From NCBI GenBank assembly GCA_035527515.1, contig DATLAJ010000086.1:1-12882 (forward strand): DNA of 12,882 bases. The letters run 5' to 3'. Position numbers and translations under genes: made by a program. Positions 6,912 through 12,882 of the stretch are shown in pieces. Each line of letters opens with the position of its first letter. Position 1 is the stretch's first letter. Origin of the DNA: a bacterium (GTDB taxonomy: Bacteria > B130-G9). The notes beneath the pieces were generated by a model. That model worked only from the letters and a program-made list of their open reading frames with translations. It made no database searches and had not been told where the DNA came from.

Positions 6912-7790
6912 ATGCCGAAGATGAGCAAAGAATCACTCAGGCGGCTCGGTGAGCTGAACCGTAGTCGGCTCAAGACGTCAACTGGCCGGCCAACTGTTCA
7001 CCGGGGCGTGCCTGAACATGGATTGGCACGCTCAACTATCTTAAATGGCGCCTCGCAGGAGTTCATTGACCCGCCGGAGGAGCTGCCGGGCCAAGAGATG
7101 CAGACCGAGAGCGGAAAGTTCCTGCTCATAAAAAGAAACTTGTCGGACATCTGGGGGGCCGCCGAGCGGTTCGTTGCACACTATCGGCTTGTTTTCGAGC
7201 GAGGCGCGATCGGAGTTGACATAGAGTCGCTGCACCCGGACCTCAGACAGTTCTGCGAGGTTGATCAGCGGCGGCTGGTTTACTTGGACATCGAGACGTG
7301 CGGTCTTTCCGCTGCTCCCGTTTTCCTGGTTGGGTTCCAATACCTGAAGGGAGCTCAAATGGTTCTGGAACAGCTGTTGGCTCGGGACTACTCGGAGGAG
7401 AGGGCGGTTCTGGAGTATTTCTGGGGCAAGATGGCGGATTGCGATGCGGTTGTAACCTTCAATGGCAAATCATTCGACGTGCCGTTTCTGAGGGACAGGG
7501 CGGTATATCACGGCGTGCCGTTCTCAGAGCCCGGTTTCCATTTAGACCTGCTTCACGAGGCCCGTCGGCGATACAGAGCTGAGTTCCCCAACTGCAAGCT
7601 CCAGACGCTCGAGGCCCGTGTGTGCGGCCGGCTGCGGCGCGGGGACATCCCCGGCGGTATGATCCCCAAGGCGTATCACGACTTCGTGAGGACTAGGGAT
7701 TCACAGACTATCCGAAACGTCGTCCACCACAACGCGCTTGACGTCGTTACGATGAGCGAGGTGCTTCTCAGGATTCTCTCTGGCCTCTAG
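6912..7790 (+). CDS. YprB-type RNase H-like 3'-5' exonuclease domain protein
   Basis: The 292-residue protein ends in a DEDD-superfamily nuclease domain of the YprB (RNase_H_2) group. Metal-binding positions are visible: D126 and E128 in YLDIETCGL, D189 in FNGKSFDVPFL (183-193), and D277 in HHNALD (272-277). H272 four residues before D277 fits the DEDDh arrangement. Another Asp lies in HLDLLHEARR (210-219). The first 115 residues are not recognisable as a domain and are low in conserved features. Family members are presumed nucleases acting on DNA or RNA, with biological role largely unknown. It lies 16 bases after the pduS-like gene with AGGGGCG as ribosome site, so the two are probably cotranscribed. 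The last 23 bases overlap the convergent glycosyltransferase gene. Confidence 0.85.
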   Translation: MPKMSKESLRRLGELNRSRLKTSTGRPTVHRGVPEHGLARSTILNGASQEFIDPPEELPGQEMQTESGKFLLIKRNLSDIWGAAERFVAHYRLVFERGAIGVDIESLHPDLRQFCEVDQRRLVYLDIETCGLSAAPVFLVGFQYLKGAQMVLEQLLARDYSEERAVLEYFWGKMADCDAVVTFNGKSFDVPFLRDRAVYHGVPFSEPGFHLDLLHEARRRYRAEFPNCKLQTLEARVCGRLRRGDIPGGMIPKAYHDFVRTRDSQTIRNVVHHNALDVVTMSEVLLRILSGL

Positions 7791-9174
7791 ACTCCCGCTG
7801 TTTGATGCGCAGAAGCTTGTGTTTGACGAATTGCACCGTCCGCCAAGTTCGGGAGTTGAGAATCGCCTCGATCCGCCCTCTCAGGTATTTCACCTCGGAG
7901 TTTCTCTCCTTCAGTTCCTCGGCGGCTCGGTCGGCCTTCTCGCGCAGGACCTCTAGCTTCTCCTGCACCCTCCCAAGCTCCTTTGCCGCGGCAACCTGTT
8001 CAGCCGACATCCTTGCGACCTCGGACGCCACAGTCGCAACGAGGCTCGTTGACTTCCGAAGCTTCCGCGGCGAGCGGCAGAATGCGTCCAGGCCCTCAAC
8101 GCACCTGTCCCAGGTGAGGTTTTCCGCAACAAGTCTCTGGGCGTTTGCCGCACGCTGCCTCAGAACATCTGGGTCTCGAAGTATCTCCTGCACAGCCTTT
8201 TTGACCGCGCCCTTCTCCAAGGGGTCAACTAACCATCCCGCATCATAGCTTTTCACAAGCTCTGATATCCAATAAAAGTCAGAGATAATAACGGGAATAC
8301 CCAGCCAGAGATAAGTCGTCGTTCGCATCGGATTAGCCAGCCGCCGCTCGAGGTTGGGTTTCATAACATCAACTGCGCAGGCACATTTGCCCCATTCAGA
8401 GACGACCTTGTCAAACGGCAGAAGCCCCCTCACATCGAGCATTTCGCTCTCGCCAAGCCTGGACCTGGGGTCGATCAAACTGGAGTGAATCTCGGCCCAG
8501 GTGGGATGCTTGCCGGTGTAGATTACGAGTTCGCCCGACCGCGCGTCATCAAGCACAGATAGAACCTCCTGCAACGCGTCGAACGGATTCTGCCAGGGGT
8601 AGAACATCCCGGCGCTTATGAAGCTGAGCTCTCGGCGCTCGGGGATGGGCGGAAGATCGGGCGAGCAACAGATCGGGACGACTGTGTAAAGCTCCTCTTT
8701 GAGGTCCAATCCAGCGAGCATCCAAAAGGCCGAGAACCATGGAATCTGCCTGGGGCTGCCCAGAATGAACAGATCGGCCTTACTGTATTGGTCCAGCCGG
8801 CCCATCAGCACGTCGGCGGGGTTTGCGCCGGGCGTGAAGGTTGCCTCGAGCTCGATGTTTGCTGCGAGGTCGAGCACAGCTGGCACAGAGCAGGCAGAGT
8901 AGAACCGCATGAGATACGCAGTGGTAAATATAACCACGTCCGGGGACGCTTGGCCCACTATTGCGTCTATGTCTGTCATGCTATGGGCTAGCTGCAAGAT
9001 GTCCGGGGGAATGCCCTCCTTGTTCCTCAGATGCTCCATTGGAAGGGAATATATTACTTCATGCCCCCTCGACCTGAGGCCCTCGCCGAGCGAGAACGCC
9101 CGTTGGCCGCCCCCGACAGCAGGATAGGGCAGCGAAGGTATCAACTCCGTCGTTGCAATCAGGACCTTTGCCAT
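7768..9174 (-). CDS. glycosyltransferase (GT-B/GT1-like) with C-terminal coiled coil
   Basis: The 468-residue protein has a GT-B layout. The N-terminal Rossmann half begins MAKVLIATTELIPSLPYPAVGGGQRAF, with the glycine triplet at 21-23 and LRSRGHEV as in GT4-type enzymes. The C-terminal half has FISAGMFYPWQNP, then YLWLGIPVIISDFYWISELV followed by AGWLVDP, a donor-site-like segment. The classical E-x7-E pair is not cleanly present. Residues about 380-430 form a charged heptad-rich coiled coil. The tail around 431-450 contains ILNSRTWRTVQFVKH, resembling the SxxWRLTxPLR tail found after coiled coils in surface-polysaccharide glycosyltransferases. It probably acts at the cytosolic membrane face in O-antigen, capsule or exopolysaccharide assembly; donor and acceptor are unknown. 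TTGGGG precedes the ATG by about four bases. No clear promoter is visible upstream. Confidence 0.8.
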   Translation of the reverse strand: MAKVLIATTELIPSLPYPAVGGGQRAFSLGEGLRSRGHEVIYSLPMEHLRNKEGIPPDILQLAHSMTDIDAIVGQASPDVVIFTTAYLMRFYSACSVPAVLDLAANIELEATFTPGANPADVLMGRLDQYSKADLFILGSPRQIPWFSAFWMLAGLDLKEELYTVVPICCSPDLPPIPERRELSFISAGMFYPWQNPFDALQEVLSVLDDARSGELVIYTGKHPTWAEIHSSLIDPRSRLGESEMLDVRGLLPFDKVVSEWGKCACAVDVMKPNLERRLANPMRTTTYLWLGIPVIISDFYWISELVKSYDAGWLVDPLEKGAVKKAVQEILRDPDVLRQRAANAQRLVAENLTWDRCVEGLDAFCRSPRKLRKSTSLVATVASEVARMSAEQVAAAKELGRVQEKLEVLREKADRAAEELKERNSEVKYLRGRIEAILNSRTWRTVQFVKHKLLRIKQRESRGQRES

Positions 9175-9206
9175 GATTCCCCAAGCTCGTCTATGATTTT
9201 GGTCAT
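9159..9206 (-). other. 15-codon upstream ORF overlapping the glycosyltransferase start
   Basis: ATG at 9206-9204 opens a frame reading MTKIIDELGESWQRS, with TGA at 9161-9159. It starts 32 bases before, and ends inside, the glycosyltransferase gene in a different frame. It could modulate initiation by coupling, or be chance. The ribosome site for it is poor. Confidence 0.15.
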
Positions 9207-9395
9207 GCTCTTAAAATACGCTCATTATGCCCATCGCCTCAATGAGTTTTTAGCGGAGGGCGCTTAGCGCTAACTGTTATCGCTCGAGTGTCAAGATATA
9301 CAATAGAGGACTTTGCCTATTCTTACCTCGGAAGCCGTATCCAAACAAAACCTCCTCACCATTTCTGTGCAGTGAACGCATCGCACAAGACATCG

Positions 9396-9509
9396 TCAGA
9401 GCTTGTCGATCTCGGCCAAGAGGCTCCCGCCTTCTTGACGTAGCCCTATGCCCTTCGCCTCGGCGACCTCTCTGGCCTGCTTGGCGTAGTTTGTGGCTTT
9501 CCCAGATGG
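9396..9509 (-). pseudogene. possible decayed coding fragment, 37 codons
   Basis: Between TGA at 9512-9510 and TGA at 9398-9396, the minus strand reads KATNYAKQAREVAEAKG followed by SLLAEIDKL. This has the look of a real amphipathic helical C-terminus, with Ala, Glu and Lys spaced as in helical repeats. There is no ATG, GTG or TTG at its beginning, so it is not a gene as it stands. A frame change near 9510 would join it to a short open stretch ending VDHLGK. I do not recognise the parent family. Confidence 0.25.
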
Positions 9510-9559
9510 TCAACCGGAGGACATCCCCGGCTGCCGCCCGGTTCAGCCGAAGAGACATT

Positions 9560-9574
9560 GGCGGTTTTGCCGCC
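9560..9574 (-). terminator. small hairpin after the NlpC/P60-like gene
   Basis: GGCGG (9560-9564) and CCGCC (9570-9574) form a five-base stem with a five-base loop, starting two bases after the stop codon on the minus strand. No T-run follows. It may mark the end of the three-gene cluster, weakly. Confidence 0.25.
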
Positions 9575-9575
9575 G

Positions 9576-11504
9576 CTAAAACCTCCCGCGCTGCGCAACC
9601 CGAACGACGATCGTATAGCCTCCGATGATAGAGCCGTCAACGTTCTGCGCCAGCCGCAGATGATAAAGGGAGCCGGGTTTCGCCTCCCTAGGGACCTTGA
9701 TGCGGACCTGGAGCTCGTGCCTGGCCTTGCCTCCCATCAGCCGATACGGCAGAAGGACGCCACCAAGCTCACGCTCTTGACGTTGCACGTTATCGGATAT
9801 CAGCAGTATGCTCCGTCGAATGTGTTCCTCCATCGGGACCAGCCTCTGGCTCTTGCCCGCAACCGTCAGTACCACGTCCAATGCCGGGACACTCATAGGC
9901 AGGCCCATAAGAGGCAGGTTGGCGCCGTAACTAAGAATACTCTCTATCTTGCCTTCGACCGGCCTCACCTCTGACGGAGCCTGCACAACCAGCGAAAACA
10001 TACGCAACTGCACAGGCTCCATCTGGATCACCCATACGTTCCGCATTGCGATGCTGTTGTCCCACGCTGGGAAGTCTGGCTCCCACGGATAGACGAGGGG
10101 ATCAGGGTTGAAGCTGTCCTTGGGGTCGTCTCCCGGATAAAGACCCAGATACCCTTCCCGTTTCACAAAGACAACCGCCAAAAGGCACTGGTGCACCGGG
10201 ACGATGCCCTGGGGTGTCCATGTCGCAATCGGCGCAAATACGGCCGGAGGACCTATCGGCGCCATCCCCGCATAGCCGGGTACACTGAATGGCCCTTTCT
10301 CCGCGATCAGGTTCCAGCGCAGCAGCGGCGGTGCGCCTACCGTCGCGGCCGTCCAGTAGTACCTTATGTACACGTTTTCAACTGCCTTTTCACCCCGGTT
10401 CCTCACTAACGCTGCGATTCGATTCGGCCGCCCGATAACCGGTTGTGGGTCGGGAATGTTGTCATACGGAGGAGCGTCCACCCAGATGTCCGGGCTCTCC
10501 CAAAACGCATTCACACAATACTGTTCCCCGTAGTCGCTCAGATGTGTCCTGATCCACAGGTCAGCAATCCCCTTCAACGGCGCTTCCTGGCGGAAGTAGT
10601 CCACGTCAGACATCCCGGGGACCCAGTATGTTGTCCAAGAATCATCGTGGTTGTGAATCACCTCCCAATCGCGCCCCAACTTGCTCCGAACTCGGATCTG
10701 GACAGGGCCCCCAGGCTGCCTGAGGACAGAATGCACCCGTCCTGTATGAAGCGTGAGGCCGTCAAAGACCCGGTAGTACCTTATGATGTCCCCGTGGCGG
10801 ATGCCCTCGGCCGGGATACTGCGACAGTTGTCCTGTAGTATTTTGTCAACGTCGCTCGGCTCGCCGATGACAAAACGCCTGGGGAAGAACGTAAGGCCCC
10901 AGCAGTTGTATCTGTAGGTCCTGCCAAGCACTTCTGGTGAGCCTTGAAAGTGTTGATAGTAACACTGGTCCCTGTAGGAATCTGTGTATGTATCGGAGGG
11001 GCAAAGATAGACGCTGTGAAGCTCCCTCTCCAATCTCGTCCGGAGCCCCGCAACGCACGCATACGCGTCATAAGGCCCATAGCCCGGTAGCCCGAGCTGC
11101 CGAACCGTCTGCTTCACCTCGTCAGGCGTATAAAACATCCCAGGCTTCGTAGGCAGCCCGGCCTGCTCACGCACTACGTGCGCAGCGAAGTGCGACAAGA
11201 AGAAGCCCGGTCGGGCCAGTGAAGGTCCCAGTAGTTGTCCCAGCGTTTCGGCAGCAAGTGCAGGATCAAGCTTGTATAGCACACACGAAAGACACGTCAC
11301 GCCCAGGTCGTCCTGCCGGAGTCCCTGCGCCTGGATTGTCCGAGCTATCTCCGGTGCAAGGCCAGCCCCAGCCTCGAGAAGCGTTTGAACCGCCGGTTCT
11401 CGCTCAAGCATTGCCAAAAGGGCCAGGACGGAGCTGGCCCTGCTCGCGAAGAGGAGACCCTCGCCACGGATAACATCCAAGATTAAACGCTCGTTTCCTG
11501 TCAG
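9576..11504 (-). CDS. NlpC/P60-like cysteine peptidase/amidase with CARDB-like beta domains
   Basis: The protein is about 642 residues, counted from the CTG at 11504 (TTG at 11480 would give 634). Residues 1-120 are helical without a signal peptide. About 190-290 resembles NlpC/P60: RYNCWGLTF (Cys about 201), GDIIRYY, HTGRVHSV (His about 253) and WEVIHNHDD (His about 284), in the order of the family's Cys-His-His triad. From about 335, DIWVD, GRPNRIAALVRNRG, NVYIRYYW, RWNLI and later WDNSIAMRNVWV match the pattern of CARDB-like Ig-fold domains in large extracellular proteins. The last 130 residues look like another beta-sandwich. The fold suggests cleavage of peptidoglycan peptides or an isopeptide, but this is inferred from motifs, and the lack of an export signal is odd. 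It is last in a three-gene cluster, 40 bases after the exported-protein gene. Confidence 0.6.
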   Translation of the reverse strand: MTGNERLILDVIRGEGLLFASRASSVLALLAMLEREPAVQTLLEAGAGLAPEIARTIQAQGLRQDDLGVTCLSCVLYKLDPALAAETLGQLLGPSLARPGFFLSHFAAHVVREQAGLPTKPGMFYTPDEVKQTVRQLGLPGYGPYDAYACVAGLRTRLERELHSVYLCPSDTYTDSYRDQCYYQHFQGSPEVLGRTYRYNCWGLTFFPRRFVIGEPSDVDKILQDNCRSIPAEGIRHGDIIRYYRVFDGLTLHTGRVHSVLRQPGGPVQIRVRSKLGRDWEVIHNHDDSWTTYWVPGMSDVDYFRQEAPLKGIADLWIRTHLSDYGEQYCVNAFWESPDIWVDAPPYDNIPDPQPVIGRPNRIAALVRNRGEKAVENVYIRYYWTAATVGAPPLLRWNLIAEKGPFSVPGYAGMAPIGPPAVFAPIATWTPQGIVPVHQCLLAVVFVKREGYLGLYPGDDPKDSFNPDPLVYPWEPDFPAWDNSIAMRNVWVIQMEPVQLRMFSLVVQAPSEVRPVEGKIESILSYGANLPLMGLPMSVPALDVVLTVAGKSQRLVPMEEHIRRSILLISDNVQRQERELGGVLLPYRLMGGKARHELQVRIKVPREAKPGSLYHLRLAQNVDGSIIGGYTIVVRVAQRGRF

Positions 11505-11516
11505 CTGTTACCCTCC
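11502..11516 (-). promoter_or_regulatory. strong ribosome site placing a CTG start
   Basis: On the minus strand GGAGGG (11516-11511) is followed by six bases, TAACAG, and then CTG at 11504-11502. The TAA in that spacer is an in-frame stop, so translation cannot start further upstream. The next usual start, TTG at 11480, lies about 30 bases from GGAGGG and has only AGGA at a poor distance. CTG is therefore the better start on spacing; this needs experimental confirmation because CTG initiation is rare. Confidence 0.55.
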
Positions 11517-11544
11517 CACGGCTGTTCGACGCTTGCGCTCTGTG

Positions 11545-11967
11545 TCAGAATCCGCCGTCTTCATGATATGCCGGCACGGTGTAGCCAGTTCCGGCAGCAA
11601 GATTCACTACGGCGCACAAAGGGTGAATCAATCCCCCATGCTGACACCTGAAAGCCGCATAGCCGAAACCGGCAGGCACGGGGACCCACTCGCCTACGTT
11701 TGGTGAGGTGGAGAGAATCAGCATTTCCCGCGGCGACAGCCTGAACTCTCGCCGCTCCGGCGCGAACGAATCGTGCATGCCGCGAAGCTCAATGTAGATC
11801 GTCTCCTCCGTGTCCTCTGACCCATTCACGAAGATAAAGACCGTTTGGCATCCATAGCACGCCTGCCAGTACGGGAAGATTCCCCGGCCCTTCGCGTCGT
11901 CCCAGCCTGCCGAAGCATTGAACGACAGCATGAAAAGGGCTGCCAGGGATAAACAAGCGATTCTCAT
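11545..11967 (-). CDS. exported protein of unknown function, four cysteines
   Basis: The ATG at 11967 gives a 140-residue protein with a clear Sec signal peptide: MRIACL, a hydrophobic core and NASA before Gly21. AGGAGG at 11984-11979 and GAAGGG at 11977-11972 precede this start. The ATG at 12006 would put 13 unrelated residues before the signal and overlap the upstream gene, so I reject it. The mature part of 120 residues is beta-rich: TVFIFVNGS, TIYIELRG, LSPREMLILSTSP, GFGYAAFRC, and a C-terminal GYTVPAYHEDGGF. C37, C40, C108 and C118 could form two disulfides, consistent with an extracytoplasmic location. C37 and C40 form a CxxC pair, but there is no thioredoxin fold around it. I do not recognise the family. 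Confidence 0.75.
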   Translation of the reverse strand: MRIACLSLAALFMLSFNASAGWDDAKGRGIFPYWQACYGCQTVFIFVNGSEDTEETIYIELRGMHDSFAPERREFRLSPREMLILSTSPNVGEWVPVPAGFGYAAFRCQHGGLIHPLCAVVNLAAGTGYTVPAYHEDGGF

Positions 11968-11989
11968 CGGGCCCTTCGCCTCCTTGGGA

Positions 11990-12475
11990 TTAGGCATACG
12001 GGCCATCGGCCATCACATCGTCCTCGGCCACAGCGATTATACGAGGCGCAACGCCTTCAGCGATCCAGTCCCCTGTTGTGTTGTCCAACTGATAGGAGCT
12101 CTCGCAGAACAGCTTCCGGACGCGCTCGATCCGCTGCTTCGTGAGCTGCTCATCGAGGAACGGCGTCACGCCTGAGTTGCTCTGACTGGCGCCAAAGGTC
12201 GCGCCCATCCGGCCGCCGCGAAGGGCTGTCGTATAGACCGTCAATGTCACGCCGGCATCCATCTTGATGATGCTGCCGGAGAGGTCGAAGAACGTGTCCG
12301 CGTCCTCCGAGCCGATGACCAGGTCCTTGCTGACGGCGTATTCATGATTGCCGTAGCCGCCGGGCGTCACGTATTGACCGACTGTGCCGTCCGCATCGAG
12401 GTCGGCCATCGTGTATGGGTCGTCCTGGCTGCCGCCAGTTACGAAGATGGTGTCGTTCTGGAACTCAATGCCCAT
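11990..12475 (-). CDS. 161-aa beta-rich protein of unknown function
   Basis: First gene of the three-gene minus-strand cluster. AGGAGG at 12488-12483 lies seven bases before the ATG, an ideal site. The protein has no signal peptide or membrane segment. Residues about 5-85 alternate short beta strands and Gly/Asp turns (DTIFVTGG, PYTMADLDADG, GGYGNHEYAVSKDLVIGS, ADTFFDLSGSIIKMDAG, VTLTVYTTAL), as in beta-helix or virion-type surface modules. Residues 105-125 form a charged helix (EQLTKQRIERVRKLF). The protein is acidic with a single Cys. I cannot name a family; a phage-like structural module is one possibility. It ends 22 bases before the exported-protein gene. Confidence 0.7.
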   Translation of the reverse strand: MGIEFQNDTIFVTGGSQDDPYTMADLDADGTVGQYVTPGGYGNHEYAVSKDLVIGSEDADTFFDLSGSIIKMDAGVTLTVYTTALRGGRMGATFGASQSNSGVTPFLDEQLTKQRIERVRKLFCESSYQLDNTTGDWIAEGVAPRIIAVAEDDVMADGPYA

Positions 12476-12514
12476 GTCCTTCCCTCCTAATACTATCCGA
12501 GCATTATTGAGTAT

Positions 12515-12543
12515 AATACGTAAGACTCAAATCGTATTTTACG
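12515..12543 (-). promoter_or_regulatory. two overlapping inverted repeats in the cluster leader
   Basis: AATACG (12515-12520) pairs with CGTATT (12533-12538), and CGTAA (12519-12523) pairs with TTACG (12539-12543). The left arms overlap by two bases, so the two stems exclude each other. Both lie between the predicted transcription start (about 12549) and the ribosome site of the first gene. An ATTAT-5-ATAAT repeat lies beside them (about 12503-12517). They could be an operator or alternative leader hairpins; the stems are short. Confidence 0.3.
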
Positions 12544-12555
12544 CAACCAGAAGGG

Positions 12556-12586
12556 ATTCTACCCCCCCCCAAACGCCGCCTGTCAA
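12556..12586 (-). promoter_or_regulatory. promoter with nine-G homopolymer in the -35/-10 spacer
   Basis: On the minus strand TTGACA (12586-12581) is a perfect -35 and TAGAAT (12561-12556) a five-of-six -10. The spacer is 19 bases, and its downstream half is nine consecutive G. A purine-rich AAAGAAAAAGAG lies upstream of the -35, where an UP element would act. Loss of two G would give the optimal 17-base spacing. The predicted start is near 12549, a leader of about 74 bases before the 161-aa gene. Confidence 0.7.
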
Positions 12587-12697
12587 GCTCTTTTTCTTTG
12601 ACCCCATAATCAGATTGGAAGTCATGGACGTTTCGGATGCAAATTATTCAGCCATTTTAATGGGCGATCGTGGCGGCTCTGGTCGTTTTGTGAGTTG

Positions 12698-12738
12698 CAC
12701 CCTTTGGGTGGTTTGGTAGTGCGGTGGCGACACCGCAC
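12698..12738. repeat. two adjacent perfect hairpins
   Basis: CACCC-TTT-GGGTG occupies 12698-12710, and GTGCGGTG-GCGA-CACCGCAC occupies 12719-12738, the second with a GNRA-type tetraloop. Neither is followed by a T-run on either strand. They may be a terminator pair for a gene outside the window or part of a small palindromic repeat. Confidence 0.5.
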
Positions 12739-12788
12739 GCCAAATGGCCTCTGCCCGGTTAGCTCAATCTGGTTTTTGGGGAGGACGC

Positions 12789-12882
12789 TTGGATGTTGAC
12801 TCGCTGCTTGTTGGCACCTATTCTAAGCTTAAGATAGAGAAATGTGGCTCGTCTATTAGGCGTGAACTCCCGAAGAGAAGTT
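12789..12882 (+). CDS. possible gene start running off the right edge
   Basis: A frame from TTG at 12789 stays open to the window end, beginning LDVDSLLVGTYSKLKIEKC. GGGGAGGA just upstream is a strong ribosome-site match, but it fits better an ATG at 12793 whose frame closes after 14 codons. One minus-strand frame is also open from the edge to about 12763. None of the three can be chosen from so little sequence. Confidence 0.15.
   Translation, partial: MDVDSLLVGTYSKLKIEKCGSSIRRELPKRS

Larger units (their letters stand above)
9175..9575. other. 401-bp gap between two minus-strand genes
   Basis: No intact gene is supported here. The stretch holds a decayed coding fragment (9396-9509), a perfect ten-base palindrome TTAGCGCTAA (9264-9273) inside a wider GCGCTTAGCGC repeat, a minus-strand TTGACA at 9294-9289 without a fitting -10, and a small hairpin just after the NlpC/P60-like gene. 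The glycosyltransferase promoter should lie in it, but I cannot place it with confidence. Confidence 0.5.

Noticed and set aside
9266-9294. TTGACA at 9294-9289 as the glycosyltransferase promoter
   Set aside because: No acceptable -10 hexamer at 15-19 bases; the expected place is occupied by the GC-rich palindrome.
11968-12006. ATG at 12006 as start of the exported protein
   Set aside because: It would put a charged, unrelated stretch before a clear signal peptide and overlap the preceding gene; ATG 11967 has ribosome-site sequence upstream.
12753-12773. tRNA-like 5' half (GCCCGGTTAGCTCAATCTGGT)
   Set aside because: The acceptor and D-loop look right, but there is no matching D-stem partner, no anticodon arm, no T-arm and no 3' acceptor strand within 100 bases.
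1-12882. CRISPR arrays, rRNA genes, tandem repeats, plasmid or phage origins
   Set aside because: Scanned by eye on both strands; no regularly spaced repeats, conserved rRNA segments or iterated origin boxes were seen.

Overview
The window is bacterial chromosomal DNA, GC-rich by eye. It has Shine-Dalgarno sites, short gene spacing, several ATGA stop/start overlaps and an MEP-pathway gene. No rRNA, no intact tRNA and no CRISPR array is visible. The gene mix is a scattered housekeeping set plus genes of unknown role, as in uncultured free-living lineages; I cannot assign a phylum from sequence alone.

Left edge (1-412, mostly non-coding): a possible gene fragment leaving the window, a 3' remnant of an Eco57I-type DNA methyltransferase on the minus strand, and next to it a 75-bp three-hairpin inverted repeat that looks like a small mobile or palindromic element. 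A good sigma70-type promoter follows, placed so that transcription would begin almost at the first start codon.

Plus-strand block (413-7790): a YkvA/DUF1232 membrane protein, a ComF-type phosphoribosyltransferase and a FliK-like protein, joined by ATGA overlaps; then a GlcD-type FAD oxidase, a 28-codon micro-ORF, ispG (isoprenoid precursor synthesis), a 212-bp gap with a possible promoter, a PduS/RnfC-like iron-sulfur flavoprotein, and a YprB-type DEDD exonuclease. The last gene overlaps by 23 bp the tail of a convergent glycosyltransferase.

Minus-strand block (12586 to 7768): a promoter whose -35/-10 spacer contains nine consecutive G (C on the plus strand) precedes three closely spaced genes: a 161-aa protein of unknown type, a 140-aa exported protein with four cysteines, and a protein of about 642 aa with an NlpC/P60-like Cys-His core and CARDB-like beta domains, apparently starting at CTG behind a very strong ribosome site. 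A 401-bp stretch with a decayed coding fragment separates this cluster from the glycosyltransferase.

The part most likely to be new is the three-gene cluster under the homopolymer-containing, possibly phase-variable promoter. The plus-strand genes are recognisable families in an unusual order, with no flagellar, Rnf, microcompartment, glcE or glcF partners visible.
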